Assembly: GCF_014297595.2 (NCBI RefSeq)
Contig: NZ_CP060414.2
Span: 806,001-870,000, forward strand
DNA length: 64,000 nucleotides
Reading direction: 5' to 3'
From: Neisseria musculi
GTDB taxonomy: Bacteria; Pseudomonadota; Gammaproteobacteria; Burkholderiales; Neisseriaceae
Part shown: in pieces, positions 1-8,302 of the stretch
Position numbering within the stretch: the stretch's first letter is position 1
How the letters are laid out: every line of letters starts with the position of its first letter
The notes under the pieces: generated by a model
Seen by the model: the letters and a program-made list of their open reading frames with translations, nothing else
Told to the model about the DNA's origin: nothing
Databases searched by the model: none
Translations under genes and position numbers: made by a program

Positions 1-2
1 CG

Positions 3-557
3 GGAACCACAGCCGCCGTCGCCCATAAAATGAACCGCCGCTATATCGGTATCGACATCGGAGATCACGCAAAAACCCACATCGTGCCCCGTCTGAGGCA
101 GGTGATAGACGGTGAACAGGGTGGCGTTTCCAAGTCTGTCGGCTGGAACGGCGGCGGTTCGTTCCGCTTCTACGAATTGGGCGAACATATCTTCAACCAC
201 TACGGCGATATCAACGAACAGGTCAGCTTCGACGGTCTCGCTGCCTTTATCTGGTTTCATATTACCCATCGTCCGCTATCCGTTTCAGACGGCCTCAAAC
301 CGAACACACCGCTAATAGGTGTACACGAAGGCACGGCTTATTACCTGCTGTACAACGGCATTTTGGGTGATAAGCGGCCACAAGGAGGAAATGTGCTGAC
401 CCGCAAGGTGCTGTCTGAACTGCCCAACCTGGAGCGGTTTGTTTCAGACGGCCTCAAAATTACCGTGTACGGTGAAGCCTGCCGTTTGGGCGGCTCAACG
501 CTCGAGCAAAAACGGATAATGTTCAAACAAATCCCGTACCACGTTACGGACAAGTAA
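3..557 (+). CDS. mod: Type III restriction-modification methyltransferase (Mod), C-terminal part
   Basis: This is the 3' end of an adenine-specific DNA methyltransferase; the gene continues off the left edge. The frame is open from base 3 and reads GTTAAVAHKMNRRYIGI, the usual block that follows the FxGSGTT SAM-binding motif in N6-adenine methylases of type III systems. Further on, GGGSFRFYELG is the typical C-terminal Mod signature. The stop is 7 bp before the res start, so the two genes are one operon. Two uptake sequences are embedded in the coding frame (read as SDGLK), which suggests long residence in Neisseriaceae. The target-recognition domain, and any phase-variable repeat, would lie outside the window. 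The first ATG in view (base 30) is internal and not the gene start. Confidence 0.85.
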   Translation, partial: GTTAAVAHKMNRRYIGIDIGDHAKTHIVPRLRQVIDGEQGGVSKSVGWNGGGSFRFYELGEHIFNHYGDINEQVSFDGLAAFIWFHITHRPLSVSDGLKPNTPLIGVHEGTAYYLLYNGILGDKRPQGGNVLTRKVLSELPNLERFVSDGLKITVYGEACRLGGSTLEQKRIMFKQIPYHVTDK

Positions 558-564
558 GGGGAAG

Positions 565-3261
565 ATGATGGAACTGAAGAAATACCAGCAGGATGCCTTG
601 GCCGATGTGTCCGAGTTTTTGACTTTGTGCCGAGAGATGCCGTCTGAAAACGCATTTGCCCAAATGCAGCCGGACACGGGCTACCGCAAACCGAGCGAAG
701 AGCTGAATATTCCCTATGTCTGCGTCCGCATCCCAACCGGAGGAGGCAAAACGCTACTGGCGGCGCATTCCGTTTCCTGTGCGGCCCGGGATTATCTGGA
801 TACCGACTTCCCCGTAGTTTTATGGCTGGTTCCGAGCAACCCCATCAAGGCTCAAACCGTTTCCGCGCTCAACAACAGCCGTCATGCTTACCGGCAGGCT
901 TTGGATTCTGCATTTAAGCGCGAGGTAACGGTCATCGCGGTCGAAAACTTCACACAATTGAAACCCCAGGATTTCGGCAGCACGGCCGTTGTTGTTGTTT
1001 CCACCTTGGCCAACTTCCGTATCGATGACAAAAACAAAGATATGCGTAAAATCTATAACCATAACGAGTATTTGGAAGCGCATTTCGCCCGATTGCCGGA
1101 AGCTGCCCATTCGGGACTGGAACAGATTGCCGAGCAGGACTTATCAGAACAAGGGCTGCAACCCTCCTCAATCGGCAAGACCAAATGTTCGTTTGCCAAC
1201 CTGCTGGCAGCCTACCGGCCGTTGGTTATCGTCGATGAAGCGCATAATGCCCGAACACCGTTGACTTTCGATACCTTGGGCCGTCTGAAACCTTCCGCCA
1301 TTTTGGAATTTACCGCCACGCCGAATACGGATGCCAAATTCGGCAGCAACATCCTCTACCACGTCGGTGCGGCCGCGCTCAAAGCGGAAAACATGATCAA
1401 GCTGCCGATTTATGTTCAGGACCACAGTTCGCATAACTGGGAAGAAATCGTTGATGCTGCGGTAATGCAGCGTGCAGACCTTGCCCGAAAGGCACAAATG
1501 GAGCAGGAGTATATCCGCCCCGTAGTGCTGTTTCAGGCGGAAAACAAAAACGGGACGGTCAGGGTGGATGTATTGCGCGACTACCTGATTGAAAAACTCA
1601 ACATCGCTGCCGGGAAAATCGCCGTTGTTACCGGCAGCCAGCGCGAATTGGACAATATCGACCTTTTGTCGCCGCAATGCCCGATTGAATACGTTATTAC
1701 CGTCGAGGCCCTTAAAGAAGGTTGGGACTGTCCGTTTGCCTATGTTTTCTGTTCGCTGCAGAACGTTTCGTCCGCCAAAGATGCGGAGCAGCTTCTCGGC
1801 CGCGTATTGAGGATGCCTTATGCCAAAAAACGGCTGGTCGAAGATTTGAATTGTGCGTACGCGCATTTGCAATCACCCCGGTTCGGCGCGGCCGCAGCCA
1901 TGTTGGCCGACAAACTGGTCGATATGGGCTTCAACCATCTGGAAATCGCCAAAATGCTGAAGCCGGATGTCAATGGTTCCGGCGGTACTGTTCCGGATCA
2001 AAACGACCTATTCGGTACGGGCGGAAAAGAAACATCTGCCCAAACGGTGTCGATATTCGAGCTGACCGGTTCCCCCGATGTGGCCGCCCTATCCCAACCG
2101 CAGCGTGAAAAGATCAGGTTAACCATACTGAAGGACGGTTCCACATTGTTGCAGGTCAGCGGCGGCATTGATGAAGAAACCTGCCGTTTGATATTGAAAC
2201 ATACCCCCGGCGGAAAGCAGCGCGCATCGGCGGCCAACCAGATCAAGATCCATAACGAAAAAGTCGAGCTGGCCAAATCGCCGGCGGAAAAGGGCGAAAC
2301 CTTCCCTGCCATTCCCCAGCTTTGTTTAGTGCACCAGGATGAGCTTGAGCTGTTTGAAGCGGATACCCTTGCGGATATTATCGGTTGGAACATCAACGAC
2401 TATCCGGCCAACATTACTTTCAATACTGAGGGAGACCGTTTTTTCAAAATCGACTTGGACGGAGAAACCGATAAAGAGGTGGTTTACCGCACCGCCAATC
2501 AGACACTGGAATCAAACGACGGATTTTTGGAAATCACGGCCGATGACCTTGTGCGTTGGCTGGCCGGTAAAATCGAGCACCCGCACACGCCTTTGAAACA
2601 AATGCTGCCGTTCCTGCGAAGGATAGTCGACAACCTGCTGTCCAACCCGGAAAACAGTTTGGGCGATTTGCTGCACCATAAATTTGCCCTGAGCCGTGCC
2701 ATCTCCGGGTTGATAGACAGTTACCGTAACCAGGCGGTGAAAGAAGGTTATCGGCAAACGCTATTCGATGATGATTCGGAATGGAATGCCTGCCTAAGCT
2801 CTGAATTTTGTTACAGTTTCCATCCCGAAAATTATGCCCCAGTACCGCCGCTGTACAAAGGGCAATACCGGTTTAAGAAACACTTTTTTAACGAAATTGA
2901 GAATCTCAAAGCGGACGGAGAAGAATTCGAATGTGCGTTTTATCTGGACAATTTGAAGGAAGTAAAGTATTGGATACGAAATCCCGACAAGAACAAACGC
3001 GGCTTCTGGCTGCCGCTTTCGGGTGTCAGGGGTAACCGTTTCTTCCCAGACTTTATCTGCGAACTTCACGACGGCAGACTGTTGGTAGTCGAATATAAAG
3101 GAGATAACCTCTCTACCAACGACGACAGCAAAGAGAAAGCCGCTATTGGCCGCTATTGGGCAGCGAAAAGCGAAGGGAAATGCCTGTTTGTGATGGCCGT
3201 CCAACAGGATGAGCATGGCAGGAGTATGCAGCAGCAGATTCAAGCCGTTTTAAAAGGCTGA
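565..3261 (+). CDS. res: Type III restriction enzyme Res subunit (helicase-nuclease)
   Basis: An 898-residue ATP-dependent restriction subunit that cuts DNA together with Mod. Visible motifs, in order: Walker A PTGGGKT near residue 55, DEAH box VDEAHNA near 220, SAT-like EFTATP near 250, motif VI QLLGRVLRMP near 410, and a C-terminal PD-(D/E)xK nuclease centred on FFPDF and VVEYKG near residues 830-850. Length and domain order match the family. The ATG follows a GGGGAAG ribosome site 8 bp after mod, so the genes are translationally linked. The reading frame is intact with all catalytic motifs present, so the subunit should be active if Mod is complete. Confidence 0.93.
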   Translation: MMELKKYQQDALADVSEFLTLCREMPSENAFAQMQPDTGYRKPSEELNIPYVCVRIPTGGGKTLLAAHSVSCAARDYLDTDFPVVLWLVPSNPIKAQTVSALNNSRHAYRQALDSAFKREVTVIAVENFTQLKPQDFGSTAVVVVSTLANFRIDDKNKDMRKIYNHNEYLEAHFARLPEAAHSGLEQIAEQDLSEQGLQPSSIGKTKCSFANLLAAYRPLVIVDEAHNARTPLTFDTLGRLKPSAILEFTATPNTDAKFGSNILYHVGAAALKAENMIKLPIYVQDHSSHNWEEIVDAAVMQRADLARKAQMEQEYIRPVVLFQAENKNGTVRVDVLRDYLIEKLNIAAGKIAVVTGSQRELDNIDLLSPQCPIEYVITVEALKEGWDCPFAYVFCSLQNVSSAKDAEQLLGRVLRMPYAKKRLVEDLNCAYAHLQSPRFGAAAAMLADKLVDMGFNHLEIAKMLKPDVNGSGGTVPDQNDLFGTGGKETSAQTVSIFELTGSPDVAALSQPQREKIRLTILKDGSTLLQVSGGIDEETCRLILKHTPGGKQRASAANQIKIHNEKVELAKSPAEKGETFPAIPQLCLVHQDELELFEADTLADIIGWNINDYPANITFNTEGDRFFKIDLDGETDKEVVYRTANQTLESNDGFLEITADDLVRWLAGKIEHPHTPLKQMLPFLRRIVDNLLSNPENSLGDLLHHKFALSRAISGLIDSYRNQAVKEGYRQTLFDDDSEWNACLSSEFCYSFHPENYAPVPPLYKGQYRFKKHFFNEIENLKADGEEFECAFYLDNLKEVKYWIRNPDKNKRGFWLPLSGVRGNRFFPDFICELHDGRLLVVEYKGDNLSTNDDSKEKAAIGRYWAAKSEGKCLFVMAVQQDEHGRSMQQQIQAVLKG

Positions 3262-3320
3262 AGCAGTCTCTTCACTTTAAAACCGGGCCGCCCTGCTGCC
3301 AAACGGATATGTGGGGCAAT

Positions 3321-3350
3321 AAAAAAGCTGCCTGTTTCTAACAGGCAGCT
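3321..3350 (-). terminator. Rho-independent terminator of the DUF1281 gene
   Basis: An 11-bp hairpin (AGCTGCCTGTT / AACAGGCAGCT) is followed on the minus strand by six T. It lies about 50 bp past the stop of the minus-strand gene ending at 3404 and also faces the end of res. Confidence 0.8.
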
Positions 3351-3403
3351 CTCAGACGGTTAAACCGATTTCGGGGGTTACAAATTAGAAAAATGCTTTA
3401 CGT

Positions 3404-4159
3404 TTACTCGTCATCATCACCATCAAACGTCCAGCCGAAGTGTTCTTCTGCAAAACTTCTGAAATCGTCGTCCTCACAGAGAGAATCTTCCAGCAGGCCG
3501 TCTGAAGCGGTGTAGGTTCCGGCAAAACCTCCGCCTTCATCAATGTAGAGTACCTCCATTTCCACATCAGGAAAGGTATCGGCCAAAGCGGCAAAGACTG
3601 GCTCAGGCGGTGACCATGCGGTATCGAACGAGATGCAGAATGAAGTATCCGACCATTCCGACAGATACTGATGGTAGGCATTCCACTTGGTTCCCCAATG
3701 GCGGTAGCACCATTCGTACCAAGTCGGGCAGCCGTATATAGCGAGATTATGCTGAATTTTCTCGATATACTGCTGGCTGAGGCCGATTTTGGCCAGCAGG
3801 CCGGGTTCTCTGGCAGTCACCTCTTTCAGACGGCCTACCGTATCGGTTTCCCAATCAACGTACTCGGAAGAATGTTCTTTCAATCGCCGTGTGATCAGCA
3901 GTTTTTCCATTTCTTCTCCGGAAAGCAGCCAATCATCTTTCAAATTCAGCCAGTCTTCAGCCCAAGAGGACATTGAACCGCAGTCAATGTTCAGGCTGTC
4001 AGGCATCGGCAAAATACCGTTGAAATCAACACACATATCAGGCAAATCCGAATTGGTTTTGCCGTCCGGTGCTTGGTGCCGGAACCATACTGCTTTCAGT
4101 TTGGCAACGGATTCTTCCGGACCTTTGACGGTCATGATGTTGGTAACATGATTAGGCAT
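3404..4159 (-). CDS. DUF1281 / YubB-like (Api92-like) ferredoxin-fold protein
   Basis: A 251-residue cytoplasmic protein starting MPNHVTN, the hallmark of the DUF1281 (YubB / Api92-like) family, which is common on plasmids and ICEs and has no established function. I chose the start at 4159 because an AGGAG ribosome site lies 8 bp upstream, and the structured leader ends there. The longer frame would begin inside that leader. The family usually has an N-terminal MPNHVxN and a C-terminal ferredoxin-like domain with the WG.K(W) pattern; HWGTKWNAY near residue 155 fits. It is the last gene of the minus-strand accessory array and is followed by a terminator. Confidence 0.75.
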   Translation of the reverse strand: MPNHVTNIMTVKGPEESVAKLKAVWFRHQAPDGKTNSDLPDMCVDFNGILPMPDSLNIDCGSMSSWAEDWLNLKDDWLLSGEEMEKLLITRRLKEHSSEYVDWETDTVGRLKEVTAREPGLLAKIGLSQQYIEKIQHNLAIYGCPTWYEWCYRHWGTKWNAYHQYLSEWSDTSFCISFDTAWSPPEPVFAALADTFPDVEMEVLYIDEGGGFAGTYTASDGLLEDSLCEDDDFRSFAEEHFGWTFDGDDDE

Positions 4160-4224
4160 AGTTTTTACTCCTGTAAAAACAGGGGCGGATAACCCCGGAG
4201 GGGTATCGCGCCCCTCGGGGTTAA
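4160..4224 (-). promoter_or_regulatory. Structured leader L1 (A/B/C switch) of the DUF1281 gene
   Basis: Minus-strand leader. A 12-bp hairpin (AACCCCGAGGGG pairs with CCCCTCCGGGGTT) exposes a loop. Loop-side segment GGGGCGCGATA can pair with downstream TATCCGCCCC. The 3' end of the latter overlaps CCTGT, which pairs with ACAGG of the Shine-Dalgarno site. Confidence 0.65.
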
Positions 4225-4382
4225 AAAAAGAGCCGTAGCCGCACAAGGCGGTCGGATGATGGTTAACGGCAGCATTCGGTCAGCTGAGCGGCTGACGGCG
4301 CATAAAACAGGTTTTTTCAGACGGCCTCAGTCAATATCGCCAACAGGCAGTCTGAAAAAACCTGCTCTAAAGCAGGTTGTGT
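4223..4382 (-). ncRNA. Structured intergenic element E1
   Basis: About 160 nt on the minus strand between the 4407-4964 gene and leader L1. It holds an AACCTGCT/AGCAGGTT hairpin that competes with a long uptake-sequence inverted repeat, then a GTCAGC/GCTGAC hairpin, then GCCGT...ACGGC enclosing CCGC...GCGG and followed by CTTTTTTT. Related elements are E2-E5. Confidence 0.5.
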
Positions 4383-4406
4383 GCAAATTCCGTGTCACAA
4401 GGAATG

Positions 4407-4964
4407 CTAGGAATGCTTAACGAGCTGGAGTGCCCAACGATAGACGACTTCCCATAAGATATGCGGGGATTTGTCGAGTACGTTTTCAAGATAGAAGTCC
4501 AAATCGTCTAAAGTAAGTCCCTTATCGGATTGCCACTGAATGATTGCCGATTTGTGGCGGCTGTAAAGCCATTCCATATCGGCAGAGGTAAAGTCGTAGA
4601 TTTTCATATCGACATTACCCGGATCCCATTGCGTTTCCTTGAGCAGGTAACAGATATCTTCCAAAGCACCGGCAATGTTTCTCGGGTGTTCCGAATACGC
4701 CCAAGCTATATGTGCTGCATAGAAGTTTTCAGACTTGGATAAACCCGTTTCTTCATTATTTAAGGCACGCATAAACGCATCTAATGGCATCAGCCATTCT
4801 TCACTGACAGCTTCCGAGGGAAAGCCTTGTGACAATAGATAACCGGCTATTTCCTGAATCAAAGACAGGTTGTTGCGATAAGGGAAAACGGTTTCGGCCA
4901 AGTTGTTGGAAATGCGCTGGGCCTCCTCGCATTCGGGATTGATAAGAACAACATAATGTTGCAT
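4407..4964 (-). CDS. Hypothetical ICE accessory protein
   Basis: A 185-residue acidic soluble protein that I do not recognise. No signal peptide or membrane segment is visible. It starts MQHYVVLINP with a TTTAGGAG ribosome site 7 bp upstream. It is flanked by structured elements E1 (3') and E2/L2 (5'), like the other genes of the array. The alpha-helical, tryptophan-rich C-terminal half (SADMEWLYSRHK, ILWEVVYRWAL) gives no clear family. Codon use and an intact frame support a real gene. Confidence 0.65.
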   Translation of the reverse strand: MQHYVVLINPECEEAQRISNNLAETVFPYRNNLSLIQEIAGYLLSQGFPSEAVSEEWLMPLDAFMRALNNEETGLSKSENFYAAHIAWAYSEHPRNIAGALEDICYLLKETQWDPGNVDMKIYDFTSADMEWLYSRHKSAIIQWQSDKGLTLDDLDFYLENVLDKSPHILWEVVYRWALQLVKHS

Positions 4965-5025
4965 GGTTTTCTCCTAAATAATGAGGGAGTGTTCCATGCC
5001 TGGGGGCACGGTTGCCCCCAAGTGA
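4965..5025 (-). promoter_or_regulatory. Divergent structured leader L2
   Basis: Minus-strand leader with a strong TTGGGGGCA/TGCCCCCAG hairpin, then ACTCCC that can pair with the GGAG ribosome site of the 4407-4964 gene. The A-B pairing seen in other leaders is weak here. Confidence 0.4.
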
Positions 5026-5050
5026 TTGGACATTGCGCATAGCGCGGTTG

Positions 5051-5195
5051 AAAAGAGCCGTGACCGCATGGCGCGGCGGACGGTGGCTAACGGCAGCGTC
5101 CGAGACAGATCACAGTCTGTCGGCTGTGAAACAGGTTTTTTCAGACGGCCTGAATGACAAGCTCTCTGAAAAAGCCTGCTTTGGGAAAAGCAGGG
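5051..5195 (-). ncRNA. Structured intergenic element E2
   Basis: Same architecture as E1: a CCTGCT/AGCAGG hairpin overlapping an uptake-sequence repeat, a GACAGA/TCTGTC hairpin, and a GCCGT/ACGGC helix enclosing CCGC/GCGG, ending CTCTTTT. Confidence 0.5.
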
Positions 5196-5216
5196 AATTA
5201 TCACAATTAAGTTTTA

Positions 5217-5936
5217 GGGGCTGTCCTAGATAACTAGAACAAATCCTGCTTTACTAATTGTTTTAAAATAGAAATTTGAAATTTTATCTCACTGTTGTTA
5301 AAACGCCATTCACACTCTTTCAAATACAGTTCAAAATGCTCTTTGGGAATGCCGTTAAACTTGCGTAAATGGCGTTTTGCTTGGTTCCAAAAGTTCTCAA
5401 TTCCGTTAATGTGATTTTGTCGCTCAGCAAAATGTGTGCTGTGATTGATCCGAAAATGTGAAAATTCGCTCACATCAAGAACGTCATAACTTTTGTAACA
5501 ATCGGTATAAACAATGCTATCAGGCTTCACTTGCTCGCGGATAATTGGCAATAAAGTCGCAGTTTGTGTATTGGGTACGGCAACGGTGTAAACCTTACCA
5601 TTACGCTTCAAAAGCCCGAATACAGCCACTTTGCCAGCCGCACCGCGACCACGTTTGCCTTTGCGTTGTCCGCCAAAATAACTTTCATCAACTTCTACTT
5701 CACCATCAAGCATTTCCAGATGCGGGCTGTTGTGATAGATAAGTAAGCGCAAACCGTGGAAGTAATAGGCAGCGGTATTTTTATTGACGCTAACTAATTG
5801 CGCCGCTGTGCGAGCGGTAACACCTGCAACAAATAGTTCAATCAGTTTGTTTTGCTTGTACTGACTTAAACGACTTTTTCTCATAGGGATTATTCTAACC
5901 TGAAGTTAAATTTCCCTAGTTATCTAGTACAGCCCC
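5217..5936 (-). mobile_element. IS1595-family (IS1016-like) insertion sequence, copy 1
   Basis: A complete 720-bp element. Terminal inverted repeats of about 20 bp differ at one base (GGGGCTGTCCTAGATAACTA versus GGGGCTGTACTAGATAACTA). It is flanked by a perfect 8-bp target duplication AAGTTTTA (5209-5216 and 5937-5944), the duplication size expected for IS1595. It inserted in the stop codon of the small gene starting at 6138. Confidence 0.95.
5234..5884 (-). CDS. IS1595-family transposase, copy 1
   Basis: A 216-residue DDE-type (ISXO2-like) transposase. An N-terminal helix-turn-helix (residues 5-35) is followed by the catalytic core: VDESYFGG with the first Asp near 67, YTDCYKSY near 127, HINGIENFWNQAKRHL near 160-175. 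It is intact and nearly identical to the copies at 18.1 and 47.9 kb; the visible difference is HGLR instead of HRLR near residue 45. The frame ends 17 bp inside the left end. Confidence 0.95.
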   Translation of the reverse strand: MRKSRLSQYKQNKLIELFVAGVTARTAAQLVSVNKNTAAYYFHGLRLLIYHNSPHLEMLDGEVEVDESYFGGQRKGKRGRGAAGKVAVFGLLKRNGKVYTVAVPNTQTATLLPIIREQVKPDSIVYTDCYKSYDVLDVSEFSHFRINHSTHFAERQNHINGIENFWNQAKRHLRKFNGIPKEHFELYLKECEWRFNNSEIKFQISILKQLVKQDLF

Positions 5937-6138
5937 AAGTTTTAAGTTGTTGGCAATTTTTCCGCCTGAGTAAGTCTGACGTTTCCTTATTGCGTTTTGC
6001 AATCAGACAGTCGTTGTGGGCGGTAAACAGATTCAGATAGTAGCTTGAGGGCAAGCCTGATTGTTTGGCGCGTTCAGTTGCACTGGGAACCAATATGATA
6101 GGTTTTCCGCAGATGGAACATTTACGGTGCGTGGTCAT
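5920..6138 (-). CDS. Small zinc-ribbon-like protein, C-terminus altered by IS insertion
   Basis: A 72-residue protein starting MTTHRKCSICGKPIIL; CxxC plus a later HNDC suggest a metal site. The last residues (WGCTR) are encoded by the insertion sequence. Without the IS and one target duplication the frame reads ...CQQLKT and stops at once at TAA, so the native protein was 69 residues and the IS hit the stop codon itself. Product function is unknown. It is preceded by leader L4, whose GGAGG ribosome site is 7 bp from the ATG. It may still be functional. Confidence 0.6.
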   Translation of the reverse strand: MTTHRKCSICGKPIILVPSATERAKQSGLPSSYYLNLFTAHNDCLIAKRNKETSDLLRRKNCQQLKTWGCTR

Positions 6139-6200
6139 CGTGATGCCTCCAAAAAAACAGGGGCATCACCACTGGGGCAAGGCCCCGTGTGGGTTAAAGA
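6139..6200 (-). promoter_or_regulatory. Structured leader L4
   Basis: Minus-strand leader: CCAC/GTGG plus GGGGC/GCCCC hairpin, then segment B GTGATGCC that pairs perfectly with GGCATCAC covering the GGAGG ribosome site. GGGGC of the hairpin can alternatively pair with GCCCC next to B. Confidence 0.65.
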
Positions 6201-6205
6201 TAAAG

Positions 6206-6550
6206 TCAATATTCGTGAGGAAATAGCAAGGTGGTTACGCTTCTGTCCCATTCCGTAATGATCCAGATTATTTCACCCGCAATTTCATAAACGGACATGA
6301 TTCGGCTTTCTTTACCCGGTTGGATGGCCGAACGGTTTAGTTCGCCGTCCTCCCCCGGCAGATCGTCCCAGCCCACACCACGGATGTGTGCATGAACCAA
6401 TATACTGACCCAAAGATCGTCCATCAGTAATTTTGCGGGAAAATGTTGCTGCGCCCAATTATGCAGACCGGTAGTTGACACTACTGTGCCGGTATCAAAC
6501 AAAGCAGGTTTGAGATGCTGCATGGCAGCCAAATTCAAAACCTCGTCCAT
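6206..6550 (-). CDS. ICE protein often labelled 'type I restriction subunit M'-like, unknown function
   Basis: A 114-residue soluble protein. The pattern FDTGTVVSTTG ... GWDDLPGEDGELN ... SVYEIAGEIIWIITEWDRSVTTLLFPHEY matches a small ICE/plasmid family usually found beside DNA-methylase-like genes. Databases sometimes mislabel that family as a restriction subunit, and no enzymatic motif is visible. The start at 6550 follows GAAAGGATATACC, where the ribosome site forms segment C of leader L5; the upstream in-frame codons lie inside the leader. Confidence 0.7.
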   Translation of the reverse strand: MDEVLNLAAMQHLKPALFDTGTVVSTTGLHNWAQQHFPAKLLMDDLWVSILVHAHIRGVGWDDLPGEDGELNRSAIQPGKESRIMSVYEIAGEIIWIITEWDRSVTTLLFPHEY

Positions 6551-6620
6551 GGTATATCCTTTCATTTAATGTTGAAGCCGGATATACCCCCTGCGGGATA
6601 TACCCGGCAGGGTGGTTTAA
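6551..6620 (-). promoter_or_regulatory. Structured leader L5
   Basis: Hairpin CCCTGC-CGGG / CCCG-CAGGG with loop GTATAT. Segment B GGTATATCC pairs perfectly (9 bp) with GGATATACC, which contains the ribosome site. The same strand can pair with the loop segment GGGTATAT with G-U pairs. Confidence 0.7.
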
Positions 6621-6622
6621 GA

Positions 6623-6802
6623 TCAAATATGACGGTAATCGATACCGTGTTTGTCCAACAGGTCTTCCAGCATCTCCATACGCGATATTTCGTCTCGTTT
6701 GGATATGGCGGTAACCCCTACCCCTAAAGTACCTAACGCATCTTTCTGCAACAAGTCAAAATTGGGGTGGCGTTCGTTGTATACGACAGGTAACTCTTTC
6801 AT
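6623..6802 (-). CDS. Small hypothetical protein (59 aa)
   Basis: A 59-residue soluble protein, MKELPVVYNERHPNFD... ending HGIDYRHI. It sits 10 bp after the methylase gene stop; the GAGG ribosome site overlaps that stop codon region, so it is probably co-translated with the methylase. I do not recognise a family. The length is multiple-of-three, the frame is clean and the spacing is tight. Confidence 0.6.
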   Translation of the reverse strand: MKELPVVYNERHPNFDLLQKDALGTLGVGVTAISKRDEISRMEMLEDLLDKHGIDYRHI

Positions 6803-6812
6803 TTGAATAACC

Positions 6813-7919
6813 TCACTTAATGGTCAAAACCCGGCCGTAATCCGAGGATCCTTCAGTCAGGTTGACGGCGCGGATACTCGGAACAAAGCGGTCGGTAGCT
6901 GTCAGGGTAACAATCAACCGGTCTTTGGCATCGTACTCTTCCGACTTGGTTTCCACCCGGGTTTTATGGGTGGAGCCTTTGACCAGCAGCCTGCGGCCGT
7001 CGGCAGCCGTTACGATTCCGTTTACTTGGCCGGCAGCCAGTGCGAGCGCTGCGTGCCATTGTCCGAGCGCGCATAACGGCCGTCTTTTTTTCGCCGCTGC
7101 GGCCGCACCAAAATATTGACCGAAATGCGGCCATAAAGTACGACTGCGCTGCTGCTTCAGTTCGCCGGCCAAAATATTCTGTTCCAGTTTGAAACTCATG
7201 GGGCGGAAAGCTTTGCCGGTAACGGCGGGAATGCGGTACAGAATATCACCGGGTGTATCGCAGCCGGGAGCTGAAGCAAAATCCATCAGCAGGCACTGTT
7301 GGGCTTCAGCCAGCTTTTTGCCGATTGTTGCCCTGTTCTTCGGACGCACGGCAGTGATGACGTACTGGCGGTAAGTATCCACAGCTGCCCTGAACATCCG
7401 CACGTCAATGCAATGGGTGGCGATTTCGTAAGTGAGGTGCTCTGTCAGCGCGGCCTCCGGCACAATCAGCAGCAATACGCCGCCTACCTGCAACGTACCG
7501 AACGTCTTGGCGAAGAATATTTCTTCGAGGCGTTTGGTCCGCAGGTTGGAAAGTTGATCGGTGGCCGTGAAGCCATAGGGCGGGTTTAGAAACAGCAGCC
7601 CTACCCCGCCAGCCTGCATGGTGCAGTTTTCAACATCGGCGCAGATAACGTGGTTCAGACGGCCTTTGGCGGCCTCTGCCCGCTCTGTATCCAGCTCGAT
7701 TCCGAAACTGTGGCATTGCGTACCACCTGCTTCCAGATGGCCGGCTAACGTTTCAAGGGCGTGCCCTTCTCCGCAGCAGGGATCGAAAATCCTTATCTGA
7801 CCGCCGACGGCGGTAAGCCTGGAGGCAATGGCCTGTAAAGTGCCGTAGTCGGTGGGGAAGTACCCGTTGTCCCGGTGGTTGTTTGCCACCCGGGGGTGCA
7901 TTAGATGGTTTTTTTCCAT
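6813..7919 (-). CDS. DUF6094-type class I SAM-dependent DNA methyltransferase-like protein
   Basis: A 368-residue protein with SAM motif I DPCCGEGHAL near residue 52 and motif IV NPPYG near residue 110, the N6-adenine methylase-type NPPY. There is no obvious target-recognition domain. Such proteins are frequent ICE and plasmid genes (DUF6094) and may be anti-restriction or maintenance methylases; activity is inferred, not shown. I chose the start MEKNHLMHP at 7919 because GGAGACC of leader L6 lies 6 bp upstream. Two further in-frame upstream starts fall in the leader. Confidence 0.75.
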   Translation of the reverse strand: MEKNHLMHPRVANNHRDNGYFPTDYGTLQAIASRLTAVGGQIRIFDPCCGEGHALETLAGHLEAGGTQCHSFGIELDTERAEAAKGRLNHVICADVENCTMQAGGVGLLFLNPPYGFTATDQLSNLRTKRLEEIFFAKTFGTLQVGGVLLLIVPEAALTEHLTYEIATHCIDVRMFRAAVDTYRQYVITAVRPKNRATIGKKLAEAQQCLLMDFASAPGCDTPGDILYRIPAVTGKAFRPMSFKLEQNILAGELKQQRSRTLWPHFGQYFGAAAAAKKRRPLCALGQWHAALALAAGQVNGIVTAADGRRLLVKGSTHKTRVETKSEEYDAKDRLIVTLTATDRFVPSIRAVNLTEGSSDYGRVLTIK

Positions 7920-7978
7920 AATGGTCTCCATAAAAAAGCGGAGACCTACCCTTACGGGAAGATCCCCGCAGGGTTGGA
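7920..7978 (-). promoter_or_regulatory. Structured leader L6
   Basis: Hairpin CCCT-CGGG/CCCG-AGGG. Segment B GGTCTCC pairs perfectly with GGAGACC (ribosome site) across a 10-nt loop. B can instead pair with hairpin segment GGGGATCT with two G-U pairs. This is the clearest three-segment switch in the set. Confidence 0.75.
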
Positions 7979-8007
7979 TAAAGCGGCTCAAGGCCGTCTG
8001 AAAAGGT

Positions 8008-8223
8008 TTAACCGGATTTACGCTCCGTATGGCGGATTTGGCGGCGGAAGTTATGCAGTCCCACGAAACGGCTGCCGGGACTGCACGGAATTGCGCAGAT
8101 TCCGCCGTTGATATGCCTCAATGCCGCATGTTTGCGGCGGCCTTTAGGAATGTAAAACCAGTTGCCTGATTCGACCAATTTCTTAATGTATTGGTCATAG
8201 TCCTTATTGCTACTGTACAACAT
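8008..8223 (-). CDS. HicA-like (dsRBD-fold) ICE protein
   Basis: A 71-residue basic protein. The order GNWFYIPKGRRKHAALRH ... GGICAIPCSPGSRFVGLHNFRRQIRH resembles the HicA-like ICE family (G-W...RG-KH...L..P-(T/S)P-S..R...FR). No HicB-type antitoxin lies next to it, so a toxin role is doubtful. The start at 8223 follows GGAGGATTGCT. A degraded copy lies at 44843-44944. Confidence 0.6.
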   Translation of the reverse strand: MLYSSNKDYDQYIKKLVESGNWFYIPKGRRKHAALRHINGGICAIPCSPGSRFVGLHNFRRQIRHTERKSG

Positions 8224-8285
8224 AGCAATCCTCCAATGAAAATCCCGCACCGGACGCACAGGCGTTCGGGCGGGATGGTTTTAAA
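8224..8285 (-). promoter_or_regulatory. Leader hairpin of HicA-like gene
   Basis: A long hairpin (ATCCCGC/GCGGGAT enclosing ACGC/GCGT) directly upstream of the GGAGG site. It lacks the clear A/B/C arrangement of the other leaders. It is conserved in the duplicate at 44945-45006. Confidence 0.45.
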
Positions 8286-8302
8286 AGTACCTTGCGGTAC
8301 GG

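Noticed and set aside
1168..1872. 234-codon minus-strand ORF inside res
   Set aside because: Antisense shadow of the helicase domain.
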